Below, piece after piece: positions 26,701 to 35,889 of a DNA stretch of 64,000 nucleotides (position 1 is its first letter; the number at the start of each line of letters is the position of its first letter). Both the position numbers and the translations under genes were made by a program. The notes beneath the pieces were generated by a model. That model was given only the letters and a program-made list of their open reading frames with translations, had not been told where the DNA came from and did no database searches. The stretch spans positions 62,001 to 126,000 of the forward strand of contig NZ_JAAATY010000027.1 in assembly GCF_013280595.1 (NCBI RefSeq), in the 5' to 3' direction. The stretch comes from Kibdelosporangium persicum (GTDB lineage Bacteria; Actinomycetota; Actinomycetes; Mycobacteriales; Pseudonocardiaceae).

Positions 26701-29700
26701 CCCGGCATCGGGCGGGCCACTGACGCAGATCGTCGTCACCAACCCGTTGGGTCACGCCACTACGTCCACAGTAGACGTACGAGGTGCTGACACGTCTACC
26801 GTGGACGCCAACGGGCGGCGTACCGACCTGGCCTACGATCCGCTTGGGCGGTTGACCGCCGTGTGGAAACCCGGACGTGCCAAGTCCGTTGGGGCCAGCG
26901 CCAACCTGCAGTACGAGTACCTCGTGCGGGCTGACGGGCCGAGTGCGGTGACCACACGGGAACTGCTGGGCAGCGGCGCGTACCTCACCAAACACACCCT
27001 GTACGACGGATTCCTGCGTGAACGCCAGACGCAAGCCACGGCGCCGGGCGGTGGCCGGGTCGTCAGCGACGTCATCCACGACTCACACGGCCGGATCGCC
27101 AAGACCAACCAGCCATACTGGAACAGCGACGCCCCGGCGACCACGTTGCACGCCGCGCGAGACGCCGACGTTCCCGGCCAGGTCTCCCTCGCCTACGACG
27201 GCGCCGGGCGGAAGACCGCGGAGATCCTCAGCTCGCACGGTGCCGAGAAGTGGCGTACCACAACGGCCTACGGCGGCAACTGGGTCAGCGAGACCCCGCC
27301 CGCCGGTGACACTCCGACCACCAGAATCCTGGACGCGCACGGCCAGGTCGTCGAACTCCGGCAGCATTTCACCGGAGGCCACGACACCACCAAGTACACC
27401 TACACGAAGCTCGGCCAGCTCGACACGGCGACTGATCCCGCGGGCAACGTGTGGCGGTACCACTACGATCCACGCGGCAGGGAGATCCAGGTGGACGATC
27501 CGGACAAGGGCACGAACCTGGCCGGTTACGACGCTGAAGGCCGGATCACCTCGATCACCGATTCGAGGGGCAAGACGCTCACGTTCGCCTATGACGCCCT
27601 CGACCGGCGGACAGCGGTGCACGAGGGCACCACGAAGCTGGCCGAGTGGACCTTCGACACGTTGCCAGGCGGCAAGGGCATGCCCGTTGCCGCGATCCGT
27701 TGGCACGATGGACAGGCGTACCGCAACGAGACCCTCGGATACGACGAGGCAGGCCGGCCGACGGGAACCGCCGTCACCATCCCGTCGACCGAACGCGGGC
27801 TCGGCGGCCGGTACGAGACCACATTCGGCTACAACATCGCAGACCAGGTCGTCAGCGCCGCGTTGCCGGCGGCGGGCGGACTGCGGGCGGAAACTCTCCG
27901 CACGACGTACGACGCCGTGGGACTGCCATCGCGGCTGACCGGATTGACGCAGTATGTCGGCACATCCGCGTACACCGCGTTGGGTGAACCGCAGCAGTTC
28001 ACCTTGGGTGTCAACGGCAAACAGGTGTACCGCACCTTCTCCTATGACGCCGCGACCCGACGGCTGATCCGGACGCAGACCGACCGGCAGACCGCGACAC
28101 AACCGGTCGTCACCGACACGACGCTCGACTACGATCCCGCGGGCAACATCACGAAGATCGCGAACGGCGATGATGTCCAGTGCTTCCGCACGGACCACCT
28201 GCGGCGTACGACCGAGGCCTGGACGGCCACGGACGGATGCACGGCAGCGCCGAGCCTCTCAGTGCTGGGCGGGCCAGCGCCATACTGGCTTTCCTACACC
28301 TACGACGCGACCGGCAATCGCACCGCGGAACGGCGACGTTCGTCCGGGGTGGACGTCACGCGTACCTACACGTACGCGACGCCCCAGCCGCACGCTGCCC
28401 GCTCGATTACGGAACCTGGCCGTACTGAGGTCAACACCTATGACCCGGCCGGTAACCTCACCGAGCGCACCGTCAACGGAGTGCAGCGCAAGCACACCTG
28501 GGACGTCGAAGGACATCTGTCCACAGTGGTCGAAGGCACGCAGACGACGGCCTTCCTCTACGACGCGGACGGCAACCGGTTGATCCGCCGTGACCCCAGC
28601 GGGACCACGCTGTACTTGGGAGACACGGAACTGAAGGCCGACCAGTCAGGCGTGGTGGTCTCGGCGACCCGCTACTACAGCCACAACGACGAGGTCGTCG
28701 CGGTCCGGAGCAAGGCGGGAACGGAGAAGCTGAACTGGCTGGTGTCCGACCACCACGGCACCGCGGAGGTGACTGTCGAGTCGGCGGATCTCGCGGTGGG
28801 GCAACGCCGTTTCACGCCGTTCGGCCAACCCCGGGGCGCGACGCCGAGCTGGCCGGATGAGCGCGGCTTCGTCGGTGGCACGGCGGACGCCTCGACCGGG
28901 CTCGTGCACCTGGGCGCTCGTGAGTACGACCCGGCGAACGGCCGGTTCCTGTCGGTCGACCCGCTCATCGACCACCACGATCCCCAGCAGGTCAACGGTT
29001 ACGCCTACGGCAACAACAGCCCGGCGACCTATTCGGACGCCGACGGACTGAAGGCGAAGAAGACCAAGACCAAGGCGGTCAAGACCAAGTCGGCCAAGAA
29101 GGTCAAGGCGACCGTGTCCAAGACGCTCAGCAGCAAGAGCGCTGCGAAGAAGAAAAAACCGAAATCCTCGATCGCCGGCGGCAAGGCCAACAGTGGCAAG
29201 GGCAAGGCCAAGGCCAAGGGCAACGACAAGCCGAAGGCCAAGATGTTCGCCGGCTTGTTCCAGCCCGCCAAGGACCCGTTCTCGAAGGCCCTGCTCAAGT
29301 CGGTCTCGTCCGCTATCCAGAAGGCAGGTAAGTCCGGTTCCAGCAGTGGCCTCGCCGACAAGAAGCTGGCCTACATGCTGGCCGGCATGTACGGCGGCGA
29401 GGCGTACGACTACTCCGACGGCGGTGAGATCTACACCCAGTTCGACTACGACTGGGGATACGAGGACGACACCTTCGCGCAGGAGGCGCCGGACGAGCCG
29501 GACTACACCCCACCACCGCCGCCGTACCCGGGCTGGAGCCCGACCCTGCCACCGGGATACAGCGAACCGGAGTCGTCCGGTCCGTCGATGAGCACTTCGA
29601 TGACGATGAGCACGTTCTCCCAGCCGGGCACCGGAGCTCAGCAGCCCGCGTTCACCCGCCCCGTCCACCGGCACCCGTACCCGCCCGCGCCTGGCCGGAT

Positions 29701-29731
29701 TCTCGCGCCCGGTGCCCGGATTCGCGTCTGA
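23783..29731 (+). CDS. secreted RHS-repeat protein 1 with Lys-rich tail
   Basis: A 1982-residue Sec-exported RHS/YD-repeat protein. GTG at 23783 follows GGGAGG; a signal peptide (about 1-32, VVLFVAVVSVVAALVVPAGV) leads to a shared N-terminal domain with SVGLQSGDFTWSYPM, ASWVGEGFDYHPGFIERSFKP and ELLTGAPNGDNDGEYWQLTS. YD repeats (about 1000-1700, YDPLGRL, YDALDRR, YDPAGN) form the shell, and the RHS core ends REYDPANGRFLSVDPLIDHH to YAYGNNSPATYSDADGL at about 1756. Instead of a known toxin domain, a Lys/Ala-rich histone-H1-like stretch follows (about 1757-1840), then an acidic Tyr/Pro-rich tail ending in a basic segment. It heads an operon with RHS protein 2 and the LamG protein. No immunity gene is adjacent. 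Confidence 0.9.
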   Translation: MGPARYRHVVVLFVAVVSVVAALVVPAGVAVAGPPGAQRERSVPGGAVTPGKLPADPAANRAVRATPEVVWPKAAVNEVPVAARGAGDGPVRVSPAAAGRGTPGRVRVEVLDQAASRRAGVPGLMFRIARADGVRDEGPIGVEVDYSGFRHAFGGDYATRMRLVRIADCAGCAPVALQAGNDVKAGRIAAEVPVGQQGALFAVTAASSGSAGNFTATSLAPSATWSVGLQSGDFTWSYPMAMPPMPGLVPDVELRYSSGAVDGRTASTNNQASWVGEGFDYHPGFIERSFKPCAEDMAGGSNGVKSGDECWATFNGKLVQSVHVSLPGLASELVQDDVSPGKWRAEEDDGWRVELLTGAPNGDNDGEYWQLTSPDGTRYVFGRSQLPGGVQTNSASTMPVYGNHANEPCRGATFDSSWCQQAYRWNLEYVVDRHGDAMSMFYNKETNNYGRNNSTTATPYTRASYLDHIDYGQREVNGSLTAPSARVVFTAVDRCIPGATCAPDQPASWPDVPWDQACSATPCTDKHSPTFWSTKRLAKVTTQVSGQDVDSWTFNHVFPQAGDDGSPALWLASILHRGHVGGAAEVPEVRFVGVERANRVDSDEHRPPLTKWRVAAIGTETGGLIEVSYTQQECAVTALPVPDRNAEKCYPAYWTPQGELEPRLDYFNKFVVTQVKETDLVGGNPLKVTQYDYLDGTAWHRDDAEMTPARFKTYGQYRGFQKVRVRTGDPNAGKQTRTEHLFMRGMDDDLMSDGVTRRNAEIVDSKGGKLDDRPQWKGFARETVTYDGDTVVSSSLQEPISIGPNASRNRESGPLGSYVTEIRTVRERVALAAGGARETEVQQEYDEYGLPIRTTDLGDVSTPADDTCTRYSYARNTQDWIVDPVSRVEKLAASCAAAAYPADLLAEERSYYDNSTTLGAPPSAGDETRTEELSVKGSAGLEFTKTSETKYDAHGRVTESVNALGDKVTTAYTPASGGPLTQIVVTNPLGHATTSTVDVRGADTSTVDANGRRTDLAYDPLGRLTAVWKPGRAKSVGASANLQYEYLVRADGPSAVTTRELLGSGAYLTKHTLYDGFLRERQTQATAPGGGRVVSDVIHDSHGRIAKTNQPYWNSDAPATTLHAARDADVPGQVSLAYDGAGRKTAEILSSHGAEKWRTTTAYGGNWVSETPPAGDTPTTRILDAHGQVVELRQHFTGGHDTTKYTYTKLGQLDTATDPAGNVWRYHYDPRGREIQVDDPDKGTNLAGYDAEGRITSITDSRGKTLTFAYDALDRRTAVHEGTTKLAEWTFDTLPGGKGMPVAAIRWHDGQAYRNETLGYDEAGRPTGTAVTIPSTERGLGGRYETTFGYNIADQVVSAALPAAGGLRAETLRTTYDAVGLPSRLTGLTQYVGTSAYTALGEPQQFTLGVNGKQVYRTFSYDAATRRLIRTQTDRQTATQPVVTDTTLDYDPAGNITKIANGDDVQCFRTDHLRRTTEAWTATDGCTAAPSLSVLGGPAPYWLSYTYDATGNRTAERRRSSGVDVTRTYTYATPQPHAARSITEPGRTEVNTYDPAGNLTERTVNGVQRKHTWDVEGHLSTVVEGTQTTAFLYDADGNRLIRRDPSGTTLYLGDTELKADQSGVVVSATRYYSHNDEVVAVRSKAGTEKLNWLVSDHHGTAEVTVESADLAVGQRRFTPFGQPRGATPSWPDERGFVGGTADASTGLVHLGAREYDPANGRFLSVDPLIDHHDPQQVNGYAYGNNSPATYSDADGLKAKKTKTKAVKTKSAKKVKATVSKTLSSKSAAKKKKPKSSIAGGKANSGKGKAKAKGNDKPKAKMFAGLFQPAKDPFSKALLKSVSSAIQKAGKSGSSSGLADKKLAYMLAGMYGGEAYDYSDGGEIYTQFDYDWGYEDDTFAQEAPDEPDYTPPPPPYPGWSPTLPPGYSEPESSGPSMSTSMTMSTFSQPGTGAQQPAFTRPVHRHPYPPAPGRILAPGARIRV

Positions 29732-29771
29732 TGTCCCGCTCGAGCCGTATGCACCACTGTGGAGGAACACC

Positions 29772-32700
29772 TTGAGTGCTTGGCACGTAAGACAAAGCAG
29801 CAGACCCTGGCACAGAACTCTCGCGGTGGGCGTCCTCGCGGCCATGGTGGCGTCAGGCGTGACGCCGGTCCCGGCTGTTGCCGCGCTCGCCGGGCCACCG
29901 GCTCTCCAGCGCGAGCGTTCCGTTCCAGGCGAGGCCGTGGCACTCGCGCCGCGCCCAGCCGATCCGGCAGCCGAACGCGCGATCCGGTCGGCGCCTACCG
30001 CGGCGTGGCCGGCACCGGGAGCGGCGGACGTGGCGCTGTCGGATGCGGCGACCGCGAGTCGTGCCGGTGATCTTCCGGTCCGGGTTTCGGCCCCTGCGAA
30101 GGACGCCGGCAAAGCTCCGTCGGCGGTGCGCGTCGAGGTGCTGGACCGCCAGGCCGCTTCCAAGGCCGGTGTGACCGGTGTGCTGTTCACCGTGAAGCGC
30201 ACGGATGGCGTTCGATCCGCCGGAACGGTCGCCGTCGACGTGGACTACTCCGGGTTCCGGAATGCCTTCGGCGGCGACTATGACTCGCGCCTGCGGCTGG
30301 TGCGGCTCGCCGACTGCCCTGGATGTGCGCCAACGCCGGTGCAGGCCAGGAACAACCTCAAGACAGGCCGGATCAACGCCGACGTCCAGATCGAGCAGGC
30401 CGGTTCCACGTTCGCGATCGCGGCGGCGCCGTCGGGCAGCGCCGGGACCTTCACGGCCACGTCGCTCGCGCCGTCGTCGACGTGGTCGGTCGGGTTGCAG
30501 TCGGGCGATTTCACCTGGTCGTACCCCATGGACACGCCGCCGGTGCCGGGACTTTCGCCGGAGGTCGACCTGAACTACGTCTCAGGTGCGGTGGATGGCC
30601 GGACGGCGTCGACGAACAACCAGGCGTCGTGGGTGGGCGAAGGTTTTGACTACCACCCCGGGTTCATCGAGCGGTCGTTCAAGCCGTGTGCCGAGGACAT
30701 CGCGGGCGGCAGCAACACCGACAAGGTCGGCGATCAGTGCTGGGCCACGTTCAACGGGAAGCTTGTGCAGAGTGTGCACGTTTCCTTGCCTGGCTTGGCG
30801 GGCGAGCTCGTTCAGGATGACGCCGTACCGGGCAAGTGGCGGGCCGAGGAAGACGATGGCTGGCGGGTCGAGTTGCTGACCGGTGCCCCGAACGGTGACA
30901 ATGACGGGGAGTACTGGCAGCTGACGTCGCCTGACGGCACTCGCTACGTGTTCGGTCGCAACCAGCTTCCTGGCAATACGCAGACTAATTCGGCGTCGAC
31001 GATGCCGGTGTACGGCAATCACGTGAACGAGCCGTGTCGTGGTGCCACGTTTGACTCGTCGTGGTGTCAGCAGGCCTACCGGTGGAACCTCGAATACGTC
31101 GTGAACGCCGACTCCGATGCGATGTCGTTCTTCTACAACAAGGAGAGCAACAACTACGGCCGGAACAACAGCACGACCGCGACTCCGTACACGCGGGCCA
31201 GCTACTTGGATCACATCGACTACGGGCAGCGTGAGGTCAACGGATCGCTGACCGCGCCGATCGCGAAGGTCGTGCTGACTGCGGCCGACCGCTGCATCCC
31301 CGGCGCCCCCTGTGCTCCGGACCAACCGGCGAGTTGGCCTGATGTGCCGTGGGATCAGGCGTGTTCCGCGGCCCCGTGTACGGGCAAGCACTCGCCGACC
31401 TTCTGGGGCACCAAGCGACTGGCCAAGGTCACCGCACAGGTCCGTGACGGCGCCGGCTTCCGTGATGTGGACTCGTGGACGTTCACGCACACCTTCCCGG
31501 ACACCGGCGACGGGACCAGCGCGACGCTGTGGCTGGAGTCGATCGTCCACACCGGACACGTCGGCGGCACCGCCGCCATGCCCGAGATCAACTTCGACGG
31601 CGTGCAGCGACACAACCGCGTCGACTCGGACGACCACAGGGAGCCGTTGGCGAAGTGGCGGCTGTCCCGGGTCGCCACGGAGACCGGTGGCCTGATCGAG
31701 GTCTCCTACACCGAGAAGGAATGCACCGCCGACGCACTGCCCACACCGGACACCAACACCAAGAAGTGCTACCCGGCGTACTGGACACCCGAGGGAGAAC
31801 TTCAGCCGAGGCTGGACTACTTCAACAAGTTCGTCGTCACCCAGGTCAAGGAGACCGACCTGGTCGGCGGAAACCCACCCGAGGTGACCCAGTACGACTA
31901 CCTCGACGGCGCGGCGTGGCACCGTGACGACGCGGAGATGACGCCTGCCCGGTTCAAGACCTACGGCCAGTACCGCGGTTTCCAGAAAGTCCAGGTCCGC
32001 ACCGGTGATCCGAACTCCGGCGAACAGACACGCACGGATCACTTGTTCCTGCGGGGGATGGACGAAGACCTGATGGCCGACGGTGTCAACCGTCGCCACG
32101 TCATGGTCAGTTCCCGGTTGGGGCCGGTCGAGGACTCCGAACCGTTCAAGGGCTTCGCACTCGAGACAGTCACGTACGACGGTGTGACCGGCGCGGAGAT
32201 CTCGGCGACTCTGCACGAAGTGGAGGCGACCGGGCCGACGGCGACGCGCATCCGGGAGTCCGGACCGCTGCGGTCGTATGTGACCGAGGTGAAACGTGTC
32301 CGGGAACGGGTCGCGCTGGCAGGCGGCGGTGCGCTGGAAACCGAGGAGCGGCACGGCTTCGACGAGTACGGTCAGCACAAGTACGTGGACGACCTCGGGG
32401 ATCTCTCGACCCCGGCCGACGACACGTGCATCCGGTTCACGTACGCCCGCAACCTCACCAAGTGGTTGCTGGACCTGCCTTCCGACGTGCAGGAGGTCGG
32501 GGTGAACTGCGACACCTCGGCCAAGCCCGAAGACATTCTGGCCCAGCAGCGTTTCTACTACGACGGGGCCACGACGCTCGGTGCGACGCCCACCGTGGGG
32601 AACCTGACGCACTCCGAGGAACTCGCCTCCTCGGACGCGAACGGCCAGGTGTTCGTGACCAGCGAGCGCAACACGTTCGACGAACACGGACGCGAGATCG

Positions 32701-35700
32701 TCGAAGAGGACTCGCTCGGCCGGAAGACCACCACCAGCTACACCCCGGCGACCGGCGGGCCAGTCACCCAGGTGACGTCGACCAACCCGTTGGGTCACAC
32801 CACGATCACCCACCTCGACCCGACCAACGGCGAGACTGTCGCTGTCGTCGACGCCAACGGCAGACGTACCGACCTCGCTCGTGACCCGCTGGGCAGGGTG
32901 ACGGCGATCTGGGAACCCGGCCGGAGCAAGGCCGCGGGCGCCAGCGCCAACAGCCAGTTCGAATACCTGATCCGGCGGGACGCCCCATCCGCGCTGATCA
33001 CGCGGAAACTGCTGGGCAACGGTTCCTACCTGAGCAGCCACACGTTGTACGACGGCTTCCTCAGGGAGCGTCAGGTCCAGGAGCCCGCGCCCGGCGGCGG
33101 CCGGACCGTGACTGACACGATCCACGACTCGCACGGTCGCGTCGCCAAGACCAACCAGGCGTACTGGAACAGCGACGCTCCGGGAACGACATTGTTGGCG
33201 GTGCGTGACGCGGACGTGCCAGGACAGACGGTGTTCGAGTACGACGGCGCCGGCCGGGAAACCGCGGAGATCCTGTTCTCCGACGGTCACGAGAAGTGGC
33301 GCACGACAACCACTTACGGCGGCAACTGGGTCGCGGAGGACCCGCCGGCCGGTGACACGGCCACCACCACCATCTACGACGCGCATGATCGAGTCGTCGA
33401 GTTGCGTCAACACAAGGCGGACACGCCGACCGGCGCCTACGACTCGACGAAGTACACCTACACCCGCGACGGCCACATCGAGTCGGTGACCGATCCCGCC
33501 GGTAACGTCTGGCGCCACCACTACGACCTGCGTGGCAGGCAGATCCGTGTGGACGACCCGGACAAGGGCACGGCGACGTTCACCTATGACGACGCCGACC
33601 GTGAACTGTCCGCAACAGACTCTCGTGGTAAGAGGCTCACGTTCACCTATGACGCCCTTGACCGGCGGACAGCGGTGCACGAGGGCACCACGAAGCTGGC
33701 TGAGTGGACGTTCGACACGCTGCCCAACGGAAAGGGCATGCCAGCGGCATCCATTCGCTGGGTGGGCAGCGAGGCGTACCGCAGCGACGTCCTTGGTTAT
33801 GACGACGCCGGACGGCCGACCGGAAACGCGATCACCATTCCCGCCGTGGAGAAAGGACTCGCCGGCCGGTATGTCACCGAGTCCCGGTACAACGTGGCCG
33901 ATCAGGTCGAGTCGGCCGTTCTGCCCGCGGTGGGCGGGTTGCGTGCGGAGACACTGAGATACACCTTCGACGGGCTCGGTCAGACGACGCGGATGACCGG
34001 TCTCACGCAGTACGTCGGTGCGTCCAGCTACACGCAGCTCGGGGAGCCACAGCAGTACACGTTCGGTGTCAGCGGCAAGCAGATCTACCAGACGTTCTCG
34101 TACGACAGGGCGACGCGACGGCTGACCAGGACAGCCGTCGACCGGCAGACCGCGACTCAGTCCGCGGTCGCGGACGTGAACCTGGACTACGACCCGGCGG
34201 GCAACGTCACGAAGATCGCCAACCGGCCGGTGGGCGGCGTCGAGGACACCCAGTGTTTCCGCACGGACTACCTGCGGCGCATGACCGAGGCCTGGGCGGC
34301 TACGGATGGTTGTGCGGCCGGGCCGAGTCTGGCAGTGCTGGGTGGTCCCGCGCCGTACTGGCACTCGTACACCTATGACGTGGTGGGCAATCGCACCAGC
34401 GAAACCCAGCACGCCGCGAACGGCGACACGGTCCGTACCTACACCTATCCGGCAGCCGGTGCGCCACAACCGCACACGCTGAAGTCGGTGTCCACGACCG
34501 GGCCCGGCGGACCGCGAGCGGACGAGTTCGGCTACGACTCCGATGGCAACACGACCTCTCGGAAGCTCAACGGAACGCAGCAGAACCTGAGCTGGGACGC
34601 CGAGGGACATCTGTCCACAGTGACCGAGGGAAGCAAGGTCACTTCGTTCCTGTACGACCCGGACGGGGACCGGTTGTTGCGGCGTGACCCGACCGGCACC
34701 ACGCTGTACCTCGACGACACGGAGGTCAAAGCCGACCAGAACGGCACTGTGGTCTCGGCCACCAGGTACTACGAGCACAACGACGACGTTGTGGCCGTGC
34801 GGACAGTGTCGGCCGGAACCGAGTCGCTGGACTGGTTGACGTCCGATCACCAGGGCACGGCCGAGGCCGCCATCGACGCGGCGGGTCTGGCAGTCGACGA
34901 GCGCCGTTCCCTTCCGTTCGGTGGTCCGCGCGGCGCCCAGCCCGGGAACTGGCCGGGAGAGAAGGGATTCGTCGGCGGCACGATCGACCTGTCGATCGGT
35001 CTGGTTCATCTGGGCGCACGGGAGTACGACCCGCAGACCGGCCGCTTCCTGTCGGTGGACCCGATCATCGACCACGACGATCCCCAGCAGATGCACGGCT
35101 ATGCGTACAGCAACAACGCCCCGGCCACCTTCAGCGACCCGGATGGACTGATCTGGGACTGGGTGAAGAAGAACCTCGGCCCGGGAAGCAAGGCATGGAA
35201 AGCGGCCAAGATCGGTGTCTCGGTGTGTTCCATGTTCCTGGTGCCCGCCTGCATGGTCGGCGCGGGTGTGATGAGCGCCGTCGACGCCTACGGATACGCG
35301 AAGAAGGGAAAGTGGGGAGACGCGGCGCTTGAGCTGGTCGGTGTCGGAGTCGCGGGCGCCGGTCTGAAACTGTGGAAGGCCGGTAAGGGCGTGAAGAAGG
35401 CCTTCGACACGGAGAAGGGCACCAGGGCCGCACGCGCCGCCAAGAACGGCTCCAACGGCAAGAGCGCGAACAAGGGCAACGCCAAGAAGAAAACCAACAA
35501 GGCCAAGGAGACCAAGAACCGCAAAGAAGGTCAGATCAAGGGCAAGGAGCAGAAGCTCCGCAACGTCGAACTGGGACTGATCGGCGCCAAGGCTCACAAG
35601 AATAGCAAGGATGACAAGCGCAGGAAGGGCGGCAAGAAACCGACGGCGAAGTCGGACAAGCCGCCGAAGGGCATGACGTACACCGACTGGCGGGCCCTGC

Positions 35701-35861
35701 AGGCCCAGAAGAAGGGCGCCGCGAAGAAGCCCGTCACCAAGAAGAAGACCGTCGCCAAAAAGAAGACCGTCAAGAAGTCCAAGCCGCCGAAGCCCAAGAA
35801 GAAGACAAAGCCGAAGCGCAAGGTGCCGAAGCACGTCCTGGCCAAGTCGAGCAAGTACTGA
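29772..35861 (+). CDS. secreted RHS-repeat protein 2 with Lys-rich tail
   Basis: Paralogue of RHS protein 1, 2029 residues. TTG at 29772 is preferred: GGAGG lies 7 nt ahead and it opens a clean signal peptide (SAWHVRQSSRPWHRTLAVGV to VAALA); the frame is also open to 29712 inside the previous gene. It shares the N-terminal domain and YD-repeat shell, with the RHS core at REYDPQTGRFLSVDPIIDH to FSDPDGL near 1790. After the core come a hydrophobic pair of helices (about 1805-1865, IGVSVCSMFLVPACMVGAGV and DAALELVGVGVAGAG) and about 160 residues extremely rich in lysine, ending KHVLAKSSKY. No recognised toxin fold or catalytic motif is visible. Several stretches are almost identical in DNA to RHS protein 1. 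Confidence 0.9.
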   Translation: MSAWHVRQSSRPWHRTLAVGVLAAMVASGVTPVPAVAALAGPPALQRERSVPGEAVALAPRPADPAAERAIRSAPTAAWPAPGAADVALSDAATASRAGDLPVRVSAPAKDAGKAPSAVRVEVLDRQAASKAGVTGVLFTVKRTDGVRSAGTVAVDVDYSGFRNAFGGDYDSRLRLVRLADCPGCAPTPVQARNNLKTGRINADVQIEQAGSTFAIAAAPSGSAGTFTATSLAPSSTWSVGLQSGDFTWSYPMDTPPVPGLSPEVDLNYVSGAVDGRTASTNNQASWVGEGFDYHPGFIERSFKPCAEDIAGGSNTDKVGDQCWATFNGKLVQSVHVSLPGLAGELVQDDAVPGKWRAEEDDGWRVELLTGAPNGDNDGEYWQLTSPDGTRYVFGRNQLPGNTQTNSASTMPVYGNHVNEPCRGATFDSSWCQQAYRWNLEYVVNADSDAMSFFYNKESNNYGRNNSTTATPYTRASYLDHIDYGQREVNGSLTAPIAKVVLTAADRCIPGAPCAPDQPASWPDVPWDQACSAAPCTGKHSPTFWGTKRLAKVTAQVRDGAGFRDVDSWTFTHTFPDTGDGTSATLWLESIVHTGHVGGTAAMPEINFDGVQRHNRVDSDDHREPLAKWRLSRVATETGGLIEVSYTEKECTADALPTPDTNTKKCYPAYWTPEGELQPRLDYFNKFVVTQVKETDLVGGNPPEVTQYDYLDGAAWHRDDAEMTPARFKTYGQYRGFQKVQVRTGDPNSGEQTRTDHLFLRGMDEDLMADGVNRRHVMVSSRLGPVEDSEPFKGFALETVTYDGVTGAEISATLHEVEATGPTATRIRESGPLRSYVTEVKRVRERVALAGGGALETEERHGFDEYGQHKYVDDLGDLSTPADDTCIRFTYARNLTKWLLDLPSDVQEVGVNCDTSAKPEDILAQQRFYYDGATTLGATPTVGNLTHSEELASSDANGQVFVTSERNTFDEHGREIVEEDSLGRKTTTSYTPATGGPVTQVTSTNPLGHTTITHLDPTNGETVAVVDANGRRTDLARDPLGRVTAIWEPGRSKAAGASANSQFEYLIRRDAPSALITRKLLGNGSYLSSHTLYDGFLRERQVQEPAPGGGRTVTDTIHDSHGRVAKTNQAYWNSDAPGTTLLAVRDADVPGQTVFEYDGAGRETAEILFSDGHEKWRTTTTYGGNWVAEDPPAGDTATTTIYDAHDRVVELRQHKADTPTGAYDSTKYTYTRDGHIESVTDPAGNVWRHHYDLRGRQIRVDDPDKGTATFTYDDADRELSATDSRGKRLTFTYDALDRRTAVHEGTTKLAEWTFDTLPNGKGMPAASIRWVGSEAYRSDVLGYDDAGRPTGNAITIPAVEKGLAGRYVTESRYNVADQVESAVLPAVGGLRAETLRYTFDGLGQTTRMTGLTQYVGASSYTQLGEPQQYTFGVSGKQIYQTFSYDRATRRLTRTAVDRQTATQSAVADVNLDYDPAGNVTKIANRPVGGVEDTQCFRTDYLRRMTEAWAATDGCAAGPSLAVLGGPAPYWHSYTYDVVGNRTSETQHAANGDTVRTYTYPAAGAPQPHTLKSVSTTGPGGPRADEFGYDSDGNTTSRKLNGTQQNLSWDAEGHLSTVTEGSKVTSFLYDPDGDRLLRRDPTGTTLYLDDTEVKADQNGTVVSATRYYEHNDDVVAVRTVSAGTESLDWLTSDHQGTAEAAIDAAGLAVDERRSLPFGGPRGAQPGNWPGEKGFVGGTIDLSIGLVHLGAREYDPQTGRFLSVDPIIDHDDPQQMHGYAYSNNAPATFSDPDGLIWDWVKKNLGPGSKAWKAAKIGVSVCSMFLVPACMVGAGVMSAVDAYGYAKKGKWGDAALELVGVGVAGAGLKLWKAGKGVKKAFDTEKGTRAARAAKNGSNGKSANKGNAKKKTNKAKETKNRKEGQIKGKEQKLRNVELGLIGAKAHKNSKDDKRRKGGKKPTAKSDKPPKGMTYTDWRALQAQKKGAAKKPVTKKKTVAKKKTVKKSKPPKPKKKTKPKRKVPKHVLAKSSKY

Positions 35862-35889
35862 CACTCCGAGAGGGCATGGTGGGTCCGGC

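Noticed and set aside
29045-29731. A nuclease or deaminase toxin tip on RHS protein 1
   Set aside because: The tail is Lys/Ala-rich then acidic Tyr/Pro-rich with no catalytic motif, and no immunity-like gene follows.
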